Source: Mytilus trossulus (Eukaryota > Mollusca > Bivalvia > Mytilida > Mytilidae). Taken from it: a stretch of 64,000 nucleotides of DNA. Below the pieces are notes generated by a model. It had not been told where the DNA came from, did not search any database, and saw nothing but the letters and a program-made list of their open reading frames with translations. Shown piece by piece: positions 34,560 to 44,055 of the stretch. A program made the translations under genes and the position numbers. The number at the start of each line of letters is the position of its first letter. Position 1 is the first letter of the stretch. The stretch spans positions 32,527,578 through 32,591,577 of the forward strand of contig NC_086378.1 in the NCBI RefSeq assembly GCF_036588685.1, in the 5' to 3' direction.

Positions 34560-35378
34560 ATGGTATGATTGTCAATGAGACAGCTCTCACAAGAGACAAA
34601 ATATGTGAGGCAATAAGGTCAAACTATAACATTTGTGATAAATCATACAAATTTAAAATTATTAATCAAATTTGGTGTATTTACTGTCTTCTGATTGGTT
34701 AAAAGTATTATGAATAAAAGATATCGGCCTTTTTGTACATATACCAAAGGGAAACTTGATGCAAAGCATTATCATTTAATGTTTTATTGCATTTAATAGA
34801 AAAAGAGGACTTTGCGGCAAATAAACCAAGATTTTTATAGAAAATCCACAGCCTTGAATTCAGAGGTTTTTGTTATAAAATTTGAAACATAGATTACTCA
34901 CTTGCTTTTCTATGATGTGCTAGCATTTATTGTTTACAAAAATGTCTAAGCAACCTGTAAATTCCAAAACACCTCGTTCTTTATTTTGATCCATATTTAT
35001 ATTTGATTAAACCAATAACTACATTGATAAACTTTTTAAGGAAGTCAATGCTAGCGCTGCATGCAATATATATATTTCAGTCACTAAATGGCCAATTTTG
35101 AGAGTACAAGGGTAAAAGCTGTGGATTTTCTATAAATTTCCATATGTTTAGCATTGAATCAATACAAGGGTACATAATTCTTAAGCAAGTCCTTCTTTTT
35201 ATTAACACCTTTACAGACGAAATGGATGAGTTGAGCCTATAGAATGGCTAACCGAATTTTCCACTTGGATATATTTGCCATTCACCATTCCAAATGGTGT
35301 ATATTTCACATGCAAATTAATCAAAACATAAAAAGTATCAACACTGAAAATTTGGAAATCTTTTGTATTTGTTAAGAT
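34560..35378. other. No gene seen
   Basis: A short scrap of the 7341-type repeat lies at 34561-34625. The rest, up to the left end of the Ngaro element, is unclassified. Confidence 0.5.
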
Positions 35379-35596
35379 GTGCTATTTTTAATTAATTAAA
35401 AATATATAATTGGCGACTAGAGATAAAAGAAATAGACTTTATACTGTTCGAATTATTTCGGTTCTTTACATACAGCTAATGATACAACTTGTTATGAATT
35501 TTATAACATAACAATGCATTCTGATTGGTTCCTTTATATACTTGTGATTTAAAGAATTTTAAGTTTTTCATTCTGCCGTCGATAGCCGAAAACTAA
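35379..35596 (+). repeat. Ngaro split direct repeat A1
   Basis: Matches A2 from GTGCTATTTTTAATTAATTA to GATAGCCGAAAACTAA. It contains a 9-base segment, TATATACTT in the interval 35536-35548, that A2 lacks. Confidence 0.92.
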
Positions 35597-35599
35597 TGT

Positions 35600-35809
35600 T
35601 GTGTTTTCCGTTGAAAGTTCATCCTGTGAGGCATGGCAACTACTTTTGATTTATTTGAGCTGTGAAACTTTTGTATCTTTATTTTTCGTAAGTACTTTTT
35701 TGGTGATTAATTTCTTTTTCTTTTTGTCTTTTAAATTTTTTATCAAGTCATTTGTTGCAAAAAAATAATTACTTTTTCAAGTTGTACTGTCTTACACAGG
35801 AGGCTTACC
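35600..35809 (+). promoter_or_regulatory. Ngaro leader with predicted intron and short upstream ORF
   Basis: A perfect donor, GTAAGTAC at 35688, pairs with an acceptor CTGTCTTACACAG ending at 35799, predicting a 112-base leader intron. It ends 10 bases before the gag ATG, which sits in a good Kozak context (TTACCATGG). A ten-codon upstream ORF starts at 35633 in an equally good context (GGCATGG) and stops at 35665. The intron and uORF are predictions from sequence only. Confidence 0.5.
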
Positions 35810-37276
35810 ATGGCTGTAACCCGAAATAAAGCTAGAAAAAATTATAAACTATTAAGTGAATTTGGTTTGGATCAGGACGTTCTCGATGTTTCGGACCCTA
35901 CTTCTGACATTTTTGATCATGAGACTTCACCTGATGAAGTGGATAGGTTGGAACATAGGATCCACAATTTAGAGTTAAGCATTTCCGAAAAAGAAAGGAA
36001 ACTTGAAAAATCCGATTTTGAAAAACAGGGGGCTATCCCAAAAACTCGTTTAAAAAATGGGGAGTCGAGTAAACTTATTGATCCGGTCAAGGAGAAAGGT
36101 GTAGTTGAGAAGTCGAACAATCCGCACAAGCCACAGTCGAGTGCTCCTAAAGTGAAATCAACTGAAATAGCCGGTAAAAAGACCAAATCAGCGAAAAGAA
36201 AAGACACCAGCGACTCCAAAAGTGTTAAAAGGAAGGGTGAGATCAATTTAGACAAGTTAAGAAAAAAGAAAGTGTTGACTAAATTAGTAGAGAAACAATT
36301 ATCATATATTTTAAAAAAGAATAATTTAATAGATTTAGTTGATTCTAGTGAAAGTCTTCATGGTAGTTCTACTAGTGAGCATGATTTTTCTTCGCATTTA
36401 CGCAAACGTAAAAACAAATCTTTGAAATAGAAGAGTTCAAAAGTTCCTTTACAATATTCTGATACCGATTCGGACGACAGTATTCATGTCCCGAAGGTTA
36501 AATCGGCTAAGGCCAAAAAGTTTAAAAAGTCGGGTAGCTCCAGGGTGACAAAACACAAGTCAAGAGTTATATCAGAGTCATCTGATAGTTCTGACTATGA
36601 TTCATTCGAGTCTAGTACTGATGATGATACTTCAAGTACATCAGGTACAGATTCGTCCTGTAAAAAGAAATCACTTAAAAAGCGAAAGGTTAAATCGGGT
36701 ATGGTTGCTAAAGCAAGCGATGACGTGCAGAATCCACAAACTTGGCCCCATACTACACTTCAGTACGAATATATAAATAAATCTGTTTCATTTCAAGATT
36801 TAGATTTAAAGCTGTTTGTTGCAGGGGAATTAGAAATAATTGGATCAAGTAAAATTAAAGCTATCGAGAGAAATAGTCGATTGTCCCTTTTGAAGAAAAT
36901 TGTATATTACAGTTCCATTTATCAGTGGAAATCTTTACTTGACTTCTATGCTGCCTTTTTGAGACAAATTGAAACGGGTGCTAAAACCTGGAAAGATACT
37001 CCTGATAATTTGGAAGTTCCTCTTTTGTCTAAATATGTCAAACAAGAGTTCGATAAGAAGCATTCTTTTGGGGCAAAAAAAGAGATCAAGACACATACTT
37101 TATGGTATTGTTCGTTATTTCAGAAAAATAAATGTTCAAAAACATCACCGCATAAAATTCTGATTAGAGGTGTTGAACGTGAGGTTCATCATTTTTGTGC
37201 CACTTGTTATAGATTAGACAAACTTAAAAGTCATCATCCTGAATGTTCGTCTGCATGTCCTCATCATAATGAATGA
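35810..37276 (+). pseudogene. gag: Ngaro gag-like protein, interrupted by one TAG
   Basis: A 488-codon frame starts at ATG 35810 and ends at TGA 37274-37276, with one in-frame TAG at 36428-36430. The first part has a predicted coiled coil (EVDRLEHRIHNLELSISEKE, about residues 42-61) and a lysine-rich stretch. After the TAG come a Ser/Asp-rich tract and the conserved gag core of Ngaro elements: WPHTTLQYEYI, LFVAGELEII, LLKKIVYY and YAAFLRQIE. A Cys/His cluster follows (CATCYRLDKLKSHHPEC and CPHH). The protein should package the RNA. The TAG falls in low-complexity linker and is most simply a decay mutation. Confidence 0.8.
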
Positions 37277-37366
37277 CTAAATCAACATGTTCAGTTACCT
37301 GATTTTCAAAAGACATTATGGGGTTCTAGACATTCACTTAAATGCAGTCTTTGTTGTAACAGTTAT

Positions 37367-39049
37367 TTGGGTTTAGATGATATGCAAAATTTTGTATCTA
37401 TTCATAACATTGTTAAAAAATCTGGATTGTACAATTTTCAGGGTTGTAAAATTCCAATTTACTCTAAAATCAATATTTGTTTTTTAAGAAGTTTGTTACA
37501 GAATTACAGTGACGCTCAGGTTTGTGACTTCTTAGAGTATGGATGGCCGGTGGGTCACGATGGGAGCCCGTTCAGGTCATCTTTTTCCCGTAATCATTCG
37601 GGGGCTACTGATTTTCCAGATGATATTGCCAAATATTTGAAAAAAGAAAGTTCTTATAAAGCAATTGTTGGACCATTTAAGGCAAATCCGTTCAGCTGTC
37701 CTTCAGCTTTATCTCCTTTAAATTCCGTTCCTAAAAAGGATTCAACAGAACGCAGAGTTATTGTTGATTTGAGCTTTCCAGAGGGCGAGGCGGTTAATTC
37801 TGGTATTTTCAAAGATCGTTATTTAGGCGATGAAATTTCAGTTTCATATCCCACGGTTGATGATTTTATTATGTTAATTAAGAGTAAAGGTCAAGGTTGC
37901 AGAATGTTTAAGAGGGACCTGAAACGGGCTTATAGACAATTAGTCGTTGACCCCGGTGACATCCATCTCTTAGGTTACAAATGGAGAGGACACTTGTATT
38001 ACGATCGTGTATTAACAATGGGGTTGAGATCTGCTGCATATATATGTATGCGACTAACAAATGCTATTGCATTTATATGTCAAAACATGGGTATATATAT
38101 TTTGAACTATTTAGATGATTTGGCTGGATGTGATATTCCTTCCAGCAGTGATGATGCTTATGCTAAATTGGGTCTTATTTTACAGAATTGTGGCATTGAA
38201 GAATCAATTGAGAAGGCTTGTCCGCCTACTACTAAAATGATGTTTATTGGCATTTTATTTGATTCTGAGAACATGACAATTTCTATTGATACTCAAAGAT
38301 TGTCAGAGATTCTGCAGTTAGTTTCTAATTGGCTCTGTAGCACAAATTGTACAAAGAGAGAATTACAATCATTGCTGGGAAAATTAAATTTTGTATCTCA
38401 ATGTGTGCGCTCTGGCCGAATTTTTGTGTCAAGGCTGTTAAATTGGTTAAGAGATTTTCCCGATAATGGGAAAATAGTAATTCCAACTGATTTTAAACGT
38501 GATTTATTCTGGTGGCAGGAATTTTTGCCTAGTTATAATGGGATTTCTATGATTTTATCTGATGAATTCTCAAACCCTGATCAATTGTTTTCTGTTGATG
38601 CATGTTTGACAGGATGTGGCGGATGGATGGATGGAAGATACTTTCACTGTTCATTTCCAGAGTTTATTTTAGATCAAAACTTGCATATAAATTTATTAGA
38701 GATGTTGACGATTGTAGTAGCCTTGAAATTATGGGGAAAACATTTCACAAATTTAAAGGTGATTATTTATTGCGATAATATGGTATCAGTACGTGTTTTG
38801 AATACAGGCGCCACCAGAAATGAGTTCCTGCAGTCGTGTTTGAGGGAAGTTTGTTGGATTGCAGCTGTAAATAATTTTGAGTTAAAAGCTAAACATATTT
38901 CAGGTTGCGATAACCGTTTACCAGATCTTTTGTCTAGATGGAATTTAGATTATAAATTTCAGTTAGACTTTTACGAGAGGACAAAAGGCATGTCCCTATT
39001 TAGAGATTTGATTTCTAAAGAATTGTTTCAGTTTGAACATATTTGGTAA
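37367..39049 (+). CDS. pol: Ngaro reverse transcriptase / RNase H
   Basis: The frame is open from 37277, directly after the gag TGA, to TAA 39047-39049. I give 37367 only as the first TTG; no ATG precedes the first conserved residues except 37379. RT motifs in order: RRVIVDLSFP, FKRDLKRAYRQ with the catalytic Asp at nucleotide 37916, MGLRSAAYICMRL, and NYLDDLAG with the Asp pair at 38114-38119. The DIRS-type RNase H follows: FSVDACLTGCGGW, the LLEML Glu, IIYCDNM and KAKHISGCDNRLPDLLSRW. All catalytic residues expected for RT and RNase H are present. It lies in the same frame as gag, so expression as a gag-pol fusion by stop readthrough is possible. Confidence 0.9.
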   Translation: MGLDDMQNFVSIHNIVKKSGLYNFQGCKIPIYSKINICFLRSLLQNYSDAQVCDFLEYGWPVGHDGSPFRSSFSRNHSGATDFPDDIAKYLKKESSYKAIVGPFKANPFSCPSALSPLNSVPKKDSTERRVIVDLSFPEGEAVNSGIFKDRYLGDEISVSYPTVDDFIMLIKSKGQGCRMFKRDLKRAYRQLVVDPGDIHLLGYKWRGHLYYDRVLTMGLRSAAYICMRLTNAIAFICQNMGIYILNYLDDLAGCDIPSSSDDAYAKLGLILQNCGIEESIEKACPPTTKMMFIGILFDSENMTISIDTQRLSEILQLVSNWLCSTNCTKRELQSLLGKLNFVSQCVRSGRIFVSRLLNWLRDFPDNGKIVIPTDFKRDLFWWQEFLPSYNGISMILSDEFSNPDQLFSVDACLTGCGGWMDGRYFHCSFPEFILDQNLHINLLEMLTIVVALKLWGKHFTNLKVIIYCDNMVSVRVLNTGATRNEFLQSCLREVCWIAAVNNFELKAKHISGCDNRLPDLLSRWNLDYKFQLDFYERTKGMSLFRDLISKELFQFEHIW

Positions 39050-39094
39050 TTGTTTATTCGTGTTTTTGTAGATTTGCAAGTGCTAAGACGAGAT

Positions 39095-40042
39095 ATGTTT
39101 GTGACTAGGATTTCGGCTTTCGCGAAAGGTACTTTGGTTAATTTTAAAACGCAGTGGAGAGCTTATTTATTGTTTTGTAATTACTTTCATTTAGAACCGT
39201 TTGATATTGATTCTGAATTATTATGCACTTATTCCGAGTTTCTCAGTAGAAGTTTCAGATCAGCTCAATCTATTCGCAATTATTTAAACGGAGTTAAAGT
39301 TCTTTTCCTGTTGTTAGGATTACATGTGGATGTTTTTTCGTCTTACGAATTGAAGTTGACTATGAAAGGGTTAGATAGGAAATTAAAACATTTACCTAAA
39401 CAGGCATTTCCTATTACTTTAGAAATTTTAGGAAAAATTCGTGAACATTTGAATTTGAATACGCCGCTAGATGCGACATATTGGTGTTTATTTCTTTTTG
39501 CTTTATTACTTTTAAGCAGGAAGTCTAATTTAGTTCCAGTATCAACCAAGAAATTTGACAAAAATAAACAGCTGTGCAGAGGTGATGTTACAGTCTTTCC
39601 GTCTCCTATAATAGTTGCATTCAAATGGACAAAAACAATTCAGTTGGGTAATCGTATTTTAAGGATACCTTTGCTTGCATATCCTCTATCTAAATTTTGC
39701 CCAGTAAATGTTTATAAAAGGATGTGTTATTTAAATCCTTGCACGTCAGATGATGCCGCTTTTTCTTATAAAAAAAAGGGGAAATGCATACCAATTACTT
39801 ATAACCAGTTTCAGAATAAACTGAGAGAATTACTTTGTAAAATTGGGTTAAATCCAAATTTATTTTCTTCCCATAGTTTCCGAAGAGGTGGAGCAACGTT
39901 GGCATCGAAAGCAGGGGTTTCTCCTAGTTCTATTCAATTGATGGGTGATTGGAAAAGCAATTGCTATACTAAATATATTGTCAGTTCTTTATCTGATAAA
40001 ATCAATGTAGCGGAACAAATTAAAGACTTTGTTTTAAAATAA
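39095..40042 (+). CDS. Ngaro tyrosine recombinase
   Basis: This 315-residue protein starts at ATG 39095. It carries the catalytic set of tyrosine recombinases: Arg in LLLLSRKSNLVP (39518), HSFRRGGAT (His 39872, Arg 39881), Trp in MGDWKSN and the nucleophile candidates in CYTKYI (39965-39976). It would join the circular DNA copy into the target. The frame is open from 39050, immediately after the RT stop. A pyrimidine tract plus GTAG at 39070-39071 just upstream could act as a splice acceptor, after which 39095 is the first ATG. It ends at TAA 40040-40042. Confidence 0.88.
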   Translation: MFVTRISAFAKGTLVNFKTQWRAYLLFCNYFHLEPFDIDSELLCTYSEFLSRSFRSAQSIRNYLNGVKVLFLLLGLHVDVFSSYELKLTMKGLDRKLKHLPKQAFPITLEILGKIREHLNLNTPLDATYWCLFLFALLLLSRKSNLVPVSTKKFDKNKQLCRGDVTVFPSPIIVAFKWTKTIQLGNRILRIPLLAYPLSKFCPVNVYKRMCYLNPCTSDDAAFSYKKKGKCIPITYNQFQNKLRELLCKIGLNPNLFSSHSFRRGGATLASKAGVSPSSIQLMGDWKSNCYTKYIVSSLSDKINVAEQIKDFVLK

Positions 40043-40045
40043 ATT

Positions 40046-40570
40046 TTGCTCTTTATAGATTTTAGGTCTACTCTGGTGTGCGATTCCATAGCCAAGCATG
40101 TTAAAACAATTAGAAGGTGTCACTTGCAAGCCTTTCCTGGAGCAAATATTTGGGATATGATCAATTTGCTTAATTGTGGAACAATTCAGGTAAATTATGA
40201 TATAATTCTGATTCATGTAGGAACCAACAATGTTGGTACCTATGAGATTGCTGATTTTGATATAGGCTATAATGTGCTTATCTCTACAATTGAGAAATTA
40301 GTTAAGCCACATACTGTCATAGTTATGTCAGCAATTATCCCACGCTTACTTGATTTTCAGAATACAAGTTATTTTGTCACTACTATTAATTCTAGATTAA
40401 GAAGTTTATGCTTTAAACGTGGTGTTCAGTTTGTAGCTACTTATAAACCTTTTTTAAAGTTTGGGATGCCAGTTTGTGAACTTTATTCACCCATCTGTAA
40501 GTTACATTTGAATTATTTTGGTAATTTAAAATTGACAAATTTTTTTGTTCAAGTATTGTCTCATTGTTAA
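40046..40570 (+). CDS. Ngaro SGNH/GDSL-type hydrolase
   Basis: The first conserved block is VCDSIAKHVKTI, with Ser in block I (CDS in place of the usual GDS). It is followed by FPGANIWDM, then ILIHVGTNNVG (block III with Asn), and LHLNYFG near the end in place of block V (DxxH). The catalytic Asp-His pair is hard to confirm: the sequence shows KLHLN rather than DGLHLN, so activity may be lost. No ATG lies between the preceding TAA and the first block. The protein would need readthrough or fusion with the recombinase, and the frame is the same. SGNH hydrolases are known passengers of Ngaro elements; their role in the cycle is unknown. Confidence 0.75.
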   Translation: MLFIDFRSTLVCDSIAKHVKTIRRCHLQAFPGANIWDMINLLNCGTIQVNYDIILIHVGTNNVGTYEIADFDIGYNVLISTIEKLVKPHTVIVMSAIIPRLLDFQNTSYFVTTINSRLRSLCFKRGVQFVATYKPFLKFGMPVCELYSPICKLHLNYFGNLKLTNFFVQVLSHC

Positions 40571-40701
40571 ACAAGAGGATGTTAAGTCTCATCTTGTTAC
40601 TGTTAAACAGAAGGAGCAATCTTATTCTGTGCCTTTTTTTTTATCTAATTGTGCTTACAGTAGTGGGTGATTGTATATATCCTTAAGGGAACATTTTGTT
40701 T

Positions 40702-40887
40702 TCTGGCCAATCTTGTCAGAAAGATCTGATCATTCATGTCAGTGGTATTGTTTGATATCTAACCACTCATGTCGGTATTATTATATGTATTTGTTAGAAA
40801 TATCTGACCAATCATGTCAGTAATATTTTTTTGATTTCTGACCATTCATGTCAGTGATGTTTTGTGATTTCTGACCATTCATGTCAG
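40702..40887 (+). repeat. Six small hairpins in the Ngaro 3' UTR
   Basis: Units at 40702, 40726, 40759, 40804, 40839 and 40871 follow the form CTGAC-CATTCAT-GTCAG, a 5-bp stem with a 7-base loop. Changes in the older units mostly keep the pairing through G-U pairs. The array lies between the hydrolase frame and B1. Confidence 0.75.
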
Positions 40888-41122
40888 TATTTTCATTATT
40901 TTTGCTTGTAACTTAAATAGCTTTTAAATTTTGTTTAATATCAATCAATGTGCTGTAGTTACTGTTTGGCCGTTGGGGTTTTGGTGCTGAACATTGATTG
41001 GATTAACTTTAACGTCTATTATTGTTTTTTCATATGAAATTGTAATAATTTGCCAAAATTAAATGTTTTATTTTAATTCGTTTTAATTCCTACTGAACAT
41101 TTATTTAGTATTGCTTTGCATC

Positions 41123-41177
41123 CAGTCGTCTCATATCTTTAATATATCTGCGTCAATTTACTTCGAAAGAGCAAATT
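41123..41177 (+). repeat. Ngaro split direct repeat B1
   Basis: Runs from CAGTCGTCTCATATCTTTAA to GAGCAAATT and abuts A2 directly. Confidence 0.9.
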
Positions 41178-41386
41178 GTGCTATTTTTAATTAATTAAAA
41201 ATATATAATTGGCAACTAGAGATAAAAGAAATAGACTTTATACTGTTCGAATTATTTCGGTTCTTTACATACAGCTAATGATACAACTTGTTATGAATTT
41301 TATAACATAACAATGCATTCTGATTGGTTCCTTGTGATTTAAAGAATTTTAAGTTTTTCATTCTGCCGTCGATAGCCGAAAACTAA
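41178..41386 (+). repeat. Ngaro split direct repeat A2
   Basis: Copy of A1 with GGCAAC for GGCGAC and a 9-base deletion. Confidence 0.92.
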
Positions 41387-41497
41387 CCCTCCCATTATTT
41401 ATCCCACCCAATATTTATAATCAGTAGTTTCAGTCTCATTTTCTGTGAAAGTTTTATTTTTCAGTGTATGTTCCTTGACGGTGTTACTGTGGATATA

Positions 41498-41552
41498 CAG
41501 TCGTCTCATATCTTTAATATATCTGCGTCTATTTACTTCGAAAGAGCAAATT
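41498..41552 (+). repeat. Ngaro split direct repeat B2
   Basis: Same 55 bases as B1 with one substitution (GTCTATTT for GTCAATTT). It marks the right end of the element. Confidence 0.9.
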
Positions 41553-41792
41553 ATGTAAACCTTGGTATAAGCTTCTGATACAAATATGGAATTTAAAGAT
41601 ACAAATTAATCAAATAACATATGATTATCAATTGAATCTACTAATCGATTATATGAATTTATTTCGAAGAGTCAAAATTTACCAATGATATACACTCGCG
41701 TCCTTCTTCTTTAGACAAACCTTACTGATGTTTTATTAATCAACAGTGTGAGCTCGAGATCCATTTGATATTGTATGGTGTTGGAGTACTTA

Positions 41793-42640
41793 AAAGACGG
41801 ACGAAAGATACCAAAGGGACAGTCAAACTCATAAATCTAAAACAAACTGACAACGCCATGGCTAAAAATGAAAAAGACAAACAATAGTACACATGACAAA
41901 ACATAGAAAACTTAAGAATAAACAACACGAACCCCACCAAAAATTAGGGGTAATATCAGGTGCTTCGGAAGGGTAAGCAGATTCTGCTCCACACGTGGCA
42001 CCCGTCGTGTTGCTTATGTGATTACAAATCCGGTAAATAGTCTAATTTGGTAGGTCACATTCATGAAAGGGTAGGGGATTGTAGTTACGACGTAAGGAAC
42101 ATATCCGATATCATTTGTGAAACAGTTATTCCATAACGGTCAACCAACTCGTGATGGCGTCCTTGAAATTTACTAAGGGATGACTTCAACATTTGGAACT
42201 CTTGTTTTAATAGCTCTCTTGTGAGCAGCAACCCTCTATCAAGAAAATTTTGATAGGAAATGCAAGCACGGGAATATCGTATCAATTGGGAGAATCAATT
42301 GGGAGATATATACCCCGTATGCAGGTGCTGCTGGAATGTTGCTACTTAGAAATGGAAAGTTCACAATTGAAAAGCTGAAATCACCTCTTTTGTCGTAAAG
42401 TTTTGTTTTCAACCGACCCTCATTGTCAATTTCAAGATGTAAGTCAAAATAGGAGGCCGACTTAACTGTATCTGTAGTATCCATTATCTCTAGCTCGATG
42501 GGATAGATGCGTTCCACATAGTCACCAAATTTTGAATTATTTAGTGAAAGAACATCATTTATATAGCGGAAAGTAGAGTTAAAGGATATTGCTAACTTCT
42601 TATCTTTCTTTAAAACTATGAAATGAATAATGGTTGTGAA
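41793..42640 (-). mobile_element. Penelope-like element, RT 3' half and tail (minus strand)
   Basis: Reading the minus strand from 42640: FNSTFRYINDVLSLNNSKF (YIND where an active copy has YIDD), YPIELEIMDTTDT, FDLHLEIDNEGRLKTKLYDK, FPFLSSNIPAAPAYGVYISQ. After a frameshift near 42290 come IRYSRACISYQNFLDRGLLL, KFQGRHHELVDRYGITVS, a stop, and the 3' tail to 41793. A 12-base tandem duplication (CAATTGGGAGAAT region, 42283-42310) causes or accompanies the frame break. The lost Asp shows it is inactive. Confidence 0.75.
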
Positions 42641-43010
42641 TAAAGTTGTGGTATGAATATCTATGAGACAACTCTCCATTCAAGTTACAATTTGTAAAGG
42701 TAAACAATTATAGGTCAAAGTAAGGCCTTAAACACGGAGCATTGGCTCACACCGAACAACAAGCTAAAAATAGCTAGTGTTTAACCATTCATATAGGAAA
42801 AACAGCGGTATAATCTACTAGTAAATAAGAAACGGGAAATACTAATGAAACCACATCAACAAACGACGACCACTTAACATCAGGTTCCTTAATTAGGACA
42901 GGGCAAAAATTCAAAAAAATGGTGTAACATCACAACATAGAAAGACACACTATAAAGTAACAATTTAGAATGCTTAACTCAACTAAATGACATATTAACA
43001 AAAACTGGTG
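42640..43010 (+). repeat. Interspersed repeat, diverged TGTGGTATGA family
   Basis: Starts GTTGTGGTATGAATATCTAT and continues with GAGACAACTCTCCATTC, ATTGGCTCACACCGAACA and AGGTTCCTTAATTAGGACA. It resembles 46845-47035 more closely than 7341-7760. Confidence 0.55.
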
Positions 43011-44055
43011 AACATACGTTGACCGAATACTATTGATATATAACACAATTTTAATACAAAATACAAAAAGACCAGTATTACTGGACAAGTTGTACTACAT
43101 TGAACAGACACAGTTAAACTATTTACCAAAAAACTGAACCGTTTGGGTTTCTTGAACTTGAATGTGACATATGAATGATGTTCGTCGTGAAGGTTTCAAT
43201 TCCAGTTTGATATGAAGAAAATTAATACAAGAACTTTTTTGAACTTAAGTCGAAGATAGTAGTAAGCAAAATCTAAATAATTGTGCAAATGATCATGCAA
43301 GCACGACAATTAGCAAGAACCATCATTATTATATATATATTTATATATATACTTTGTAAGAAAATAAATGCTCGTAAAAAAAAATCAATTTTCAAGAAGT
43401 CCACGGTCTTGTTCTTACATGGCTATTTTTTCTGGTTCGAAAATACTTATTAATTCTAGAAAACTTTTTCTCTCACCATTTTTTAGTCAAAATAATTTAC
43501 CAGGTTTGGTGGCTATTGGTTCAAATCCTCACATGTGACTTATACACTCGAAACTAATATTTGACACATTCGAGGTTTGCGCATGCGCAAAAATGTAACA
43601 AAATTCTTACAAAATAATTTTAATAATTCACATTAAACTTAGTGTGTTTAAATTGTTATTGATATTATGAATTGGTTTGATAGCATTTTGCAAGGTTATA
43701 AAACACATGCATTTAACAAAATATCGCATGCGCAAACTATTTATAGACATTGAGAGCGATTTGCACACACAACCAAGGCACACAGTTGAAAATTGTAATT
43801 CATCTAAAAGACAAAGATAAGATTTCGTAAACATATATTGGTCGTCATTTCTTCCTCTTAAAATCTGTTCAAGTAAGTGTAACTTCCATGATGCAACTGT
43901 TTGAAAACATGCCCATTCAGTTGATCAAGCATTGGATGAATAAGGTGAAAAGGGTAGTTAACTTTCAAAATCCTGGACAAATAGTCAATTATAATTGCGG
44001 ATCAATCACTTTTGGTATTGGCTAAGCAATTTCAGTGGGAATGGCCAGATTTGAA
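43010..44055. other. No gene seen
   Basis: AT-rich, with a TA microsatellite near 43330-43352. A GGTTCAAATCC string at 43517 resembles a Pol III box B, but no upstream tRNA structure supports it. Confidence 0.5.

Larger units (their letters stand above)
35379..41552 (+). mobile_element. Ngaro-type tyrosine-recombinase retrotransposon (6.17 kb)
   Basis: The order is A1 (35379-35596), gag, RT/RNase H, tyrosine recombinase, SGNH hydrolase, B1 (41123-41177), A2 (41178-41386), B2 (41498-41552). Split direct repeats of this form and the accessory SGNH hydrolase are diagnostic of the Ngaro branch of DIRS-like retrotransposons. These integrate circular DNA by tyrosine recombination rather than with a DDE integrase. 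No target-site duplication is seen, as expected. A1 and A2 differ by one substitution and a 9-base indel, and B1 and B2 by one substitution. The insertion is therefore young, although its frame contains four internal stops. Confidence 0.92.

Noticed and set aside
43505-43545. Possible tRNA (GGTTCAAATCC box B-like string)
   Set aside because: No cloverleaf, box A or anticodon arm can be drawn upstream.
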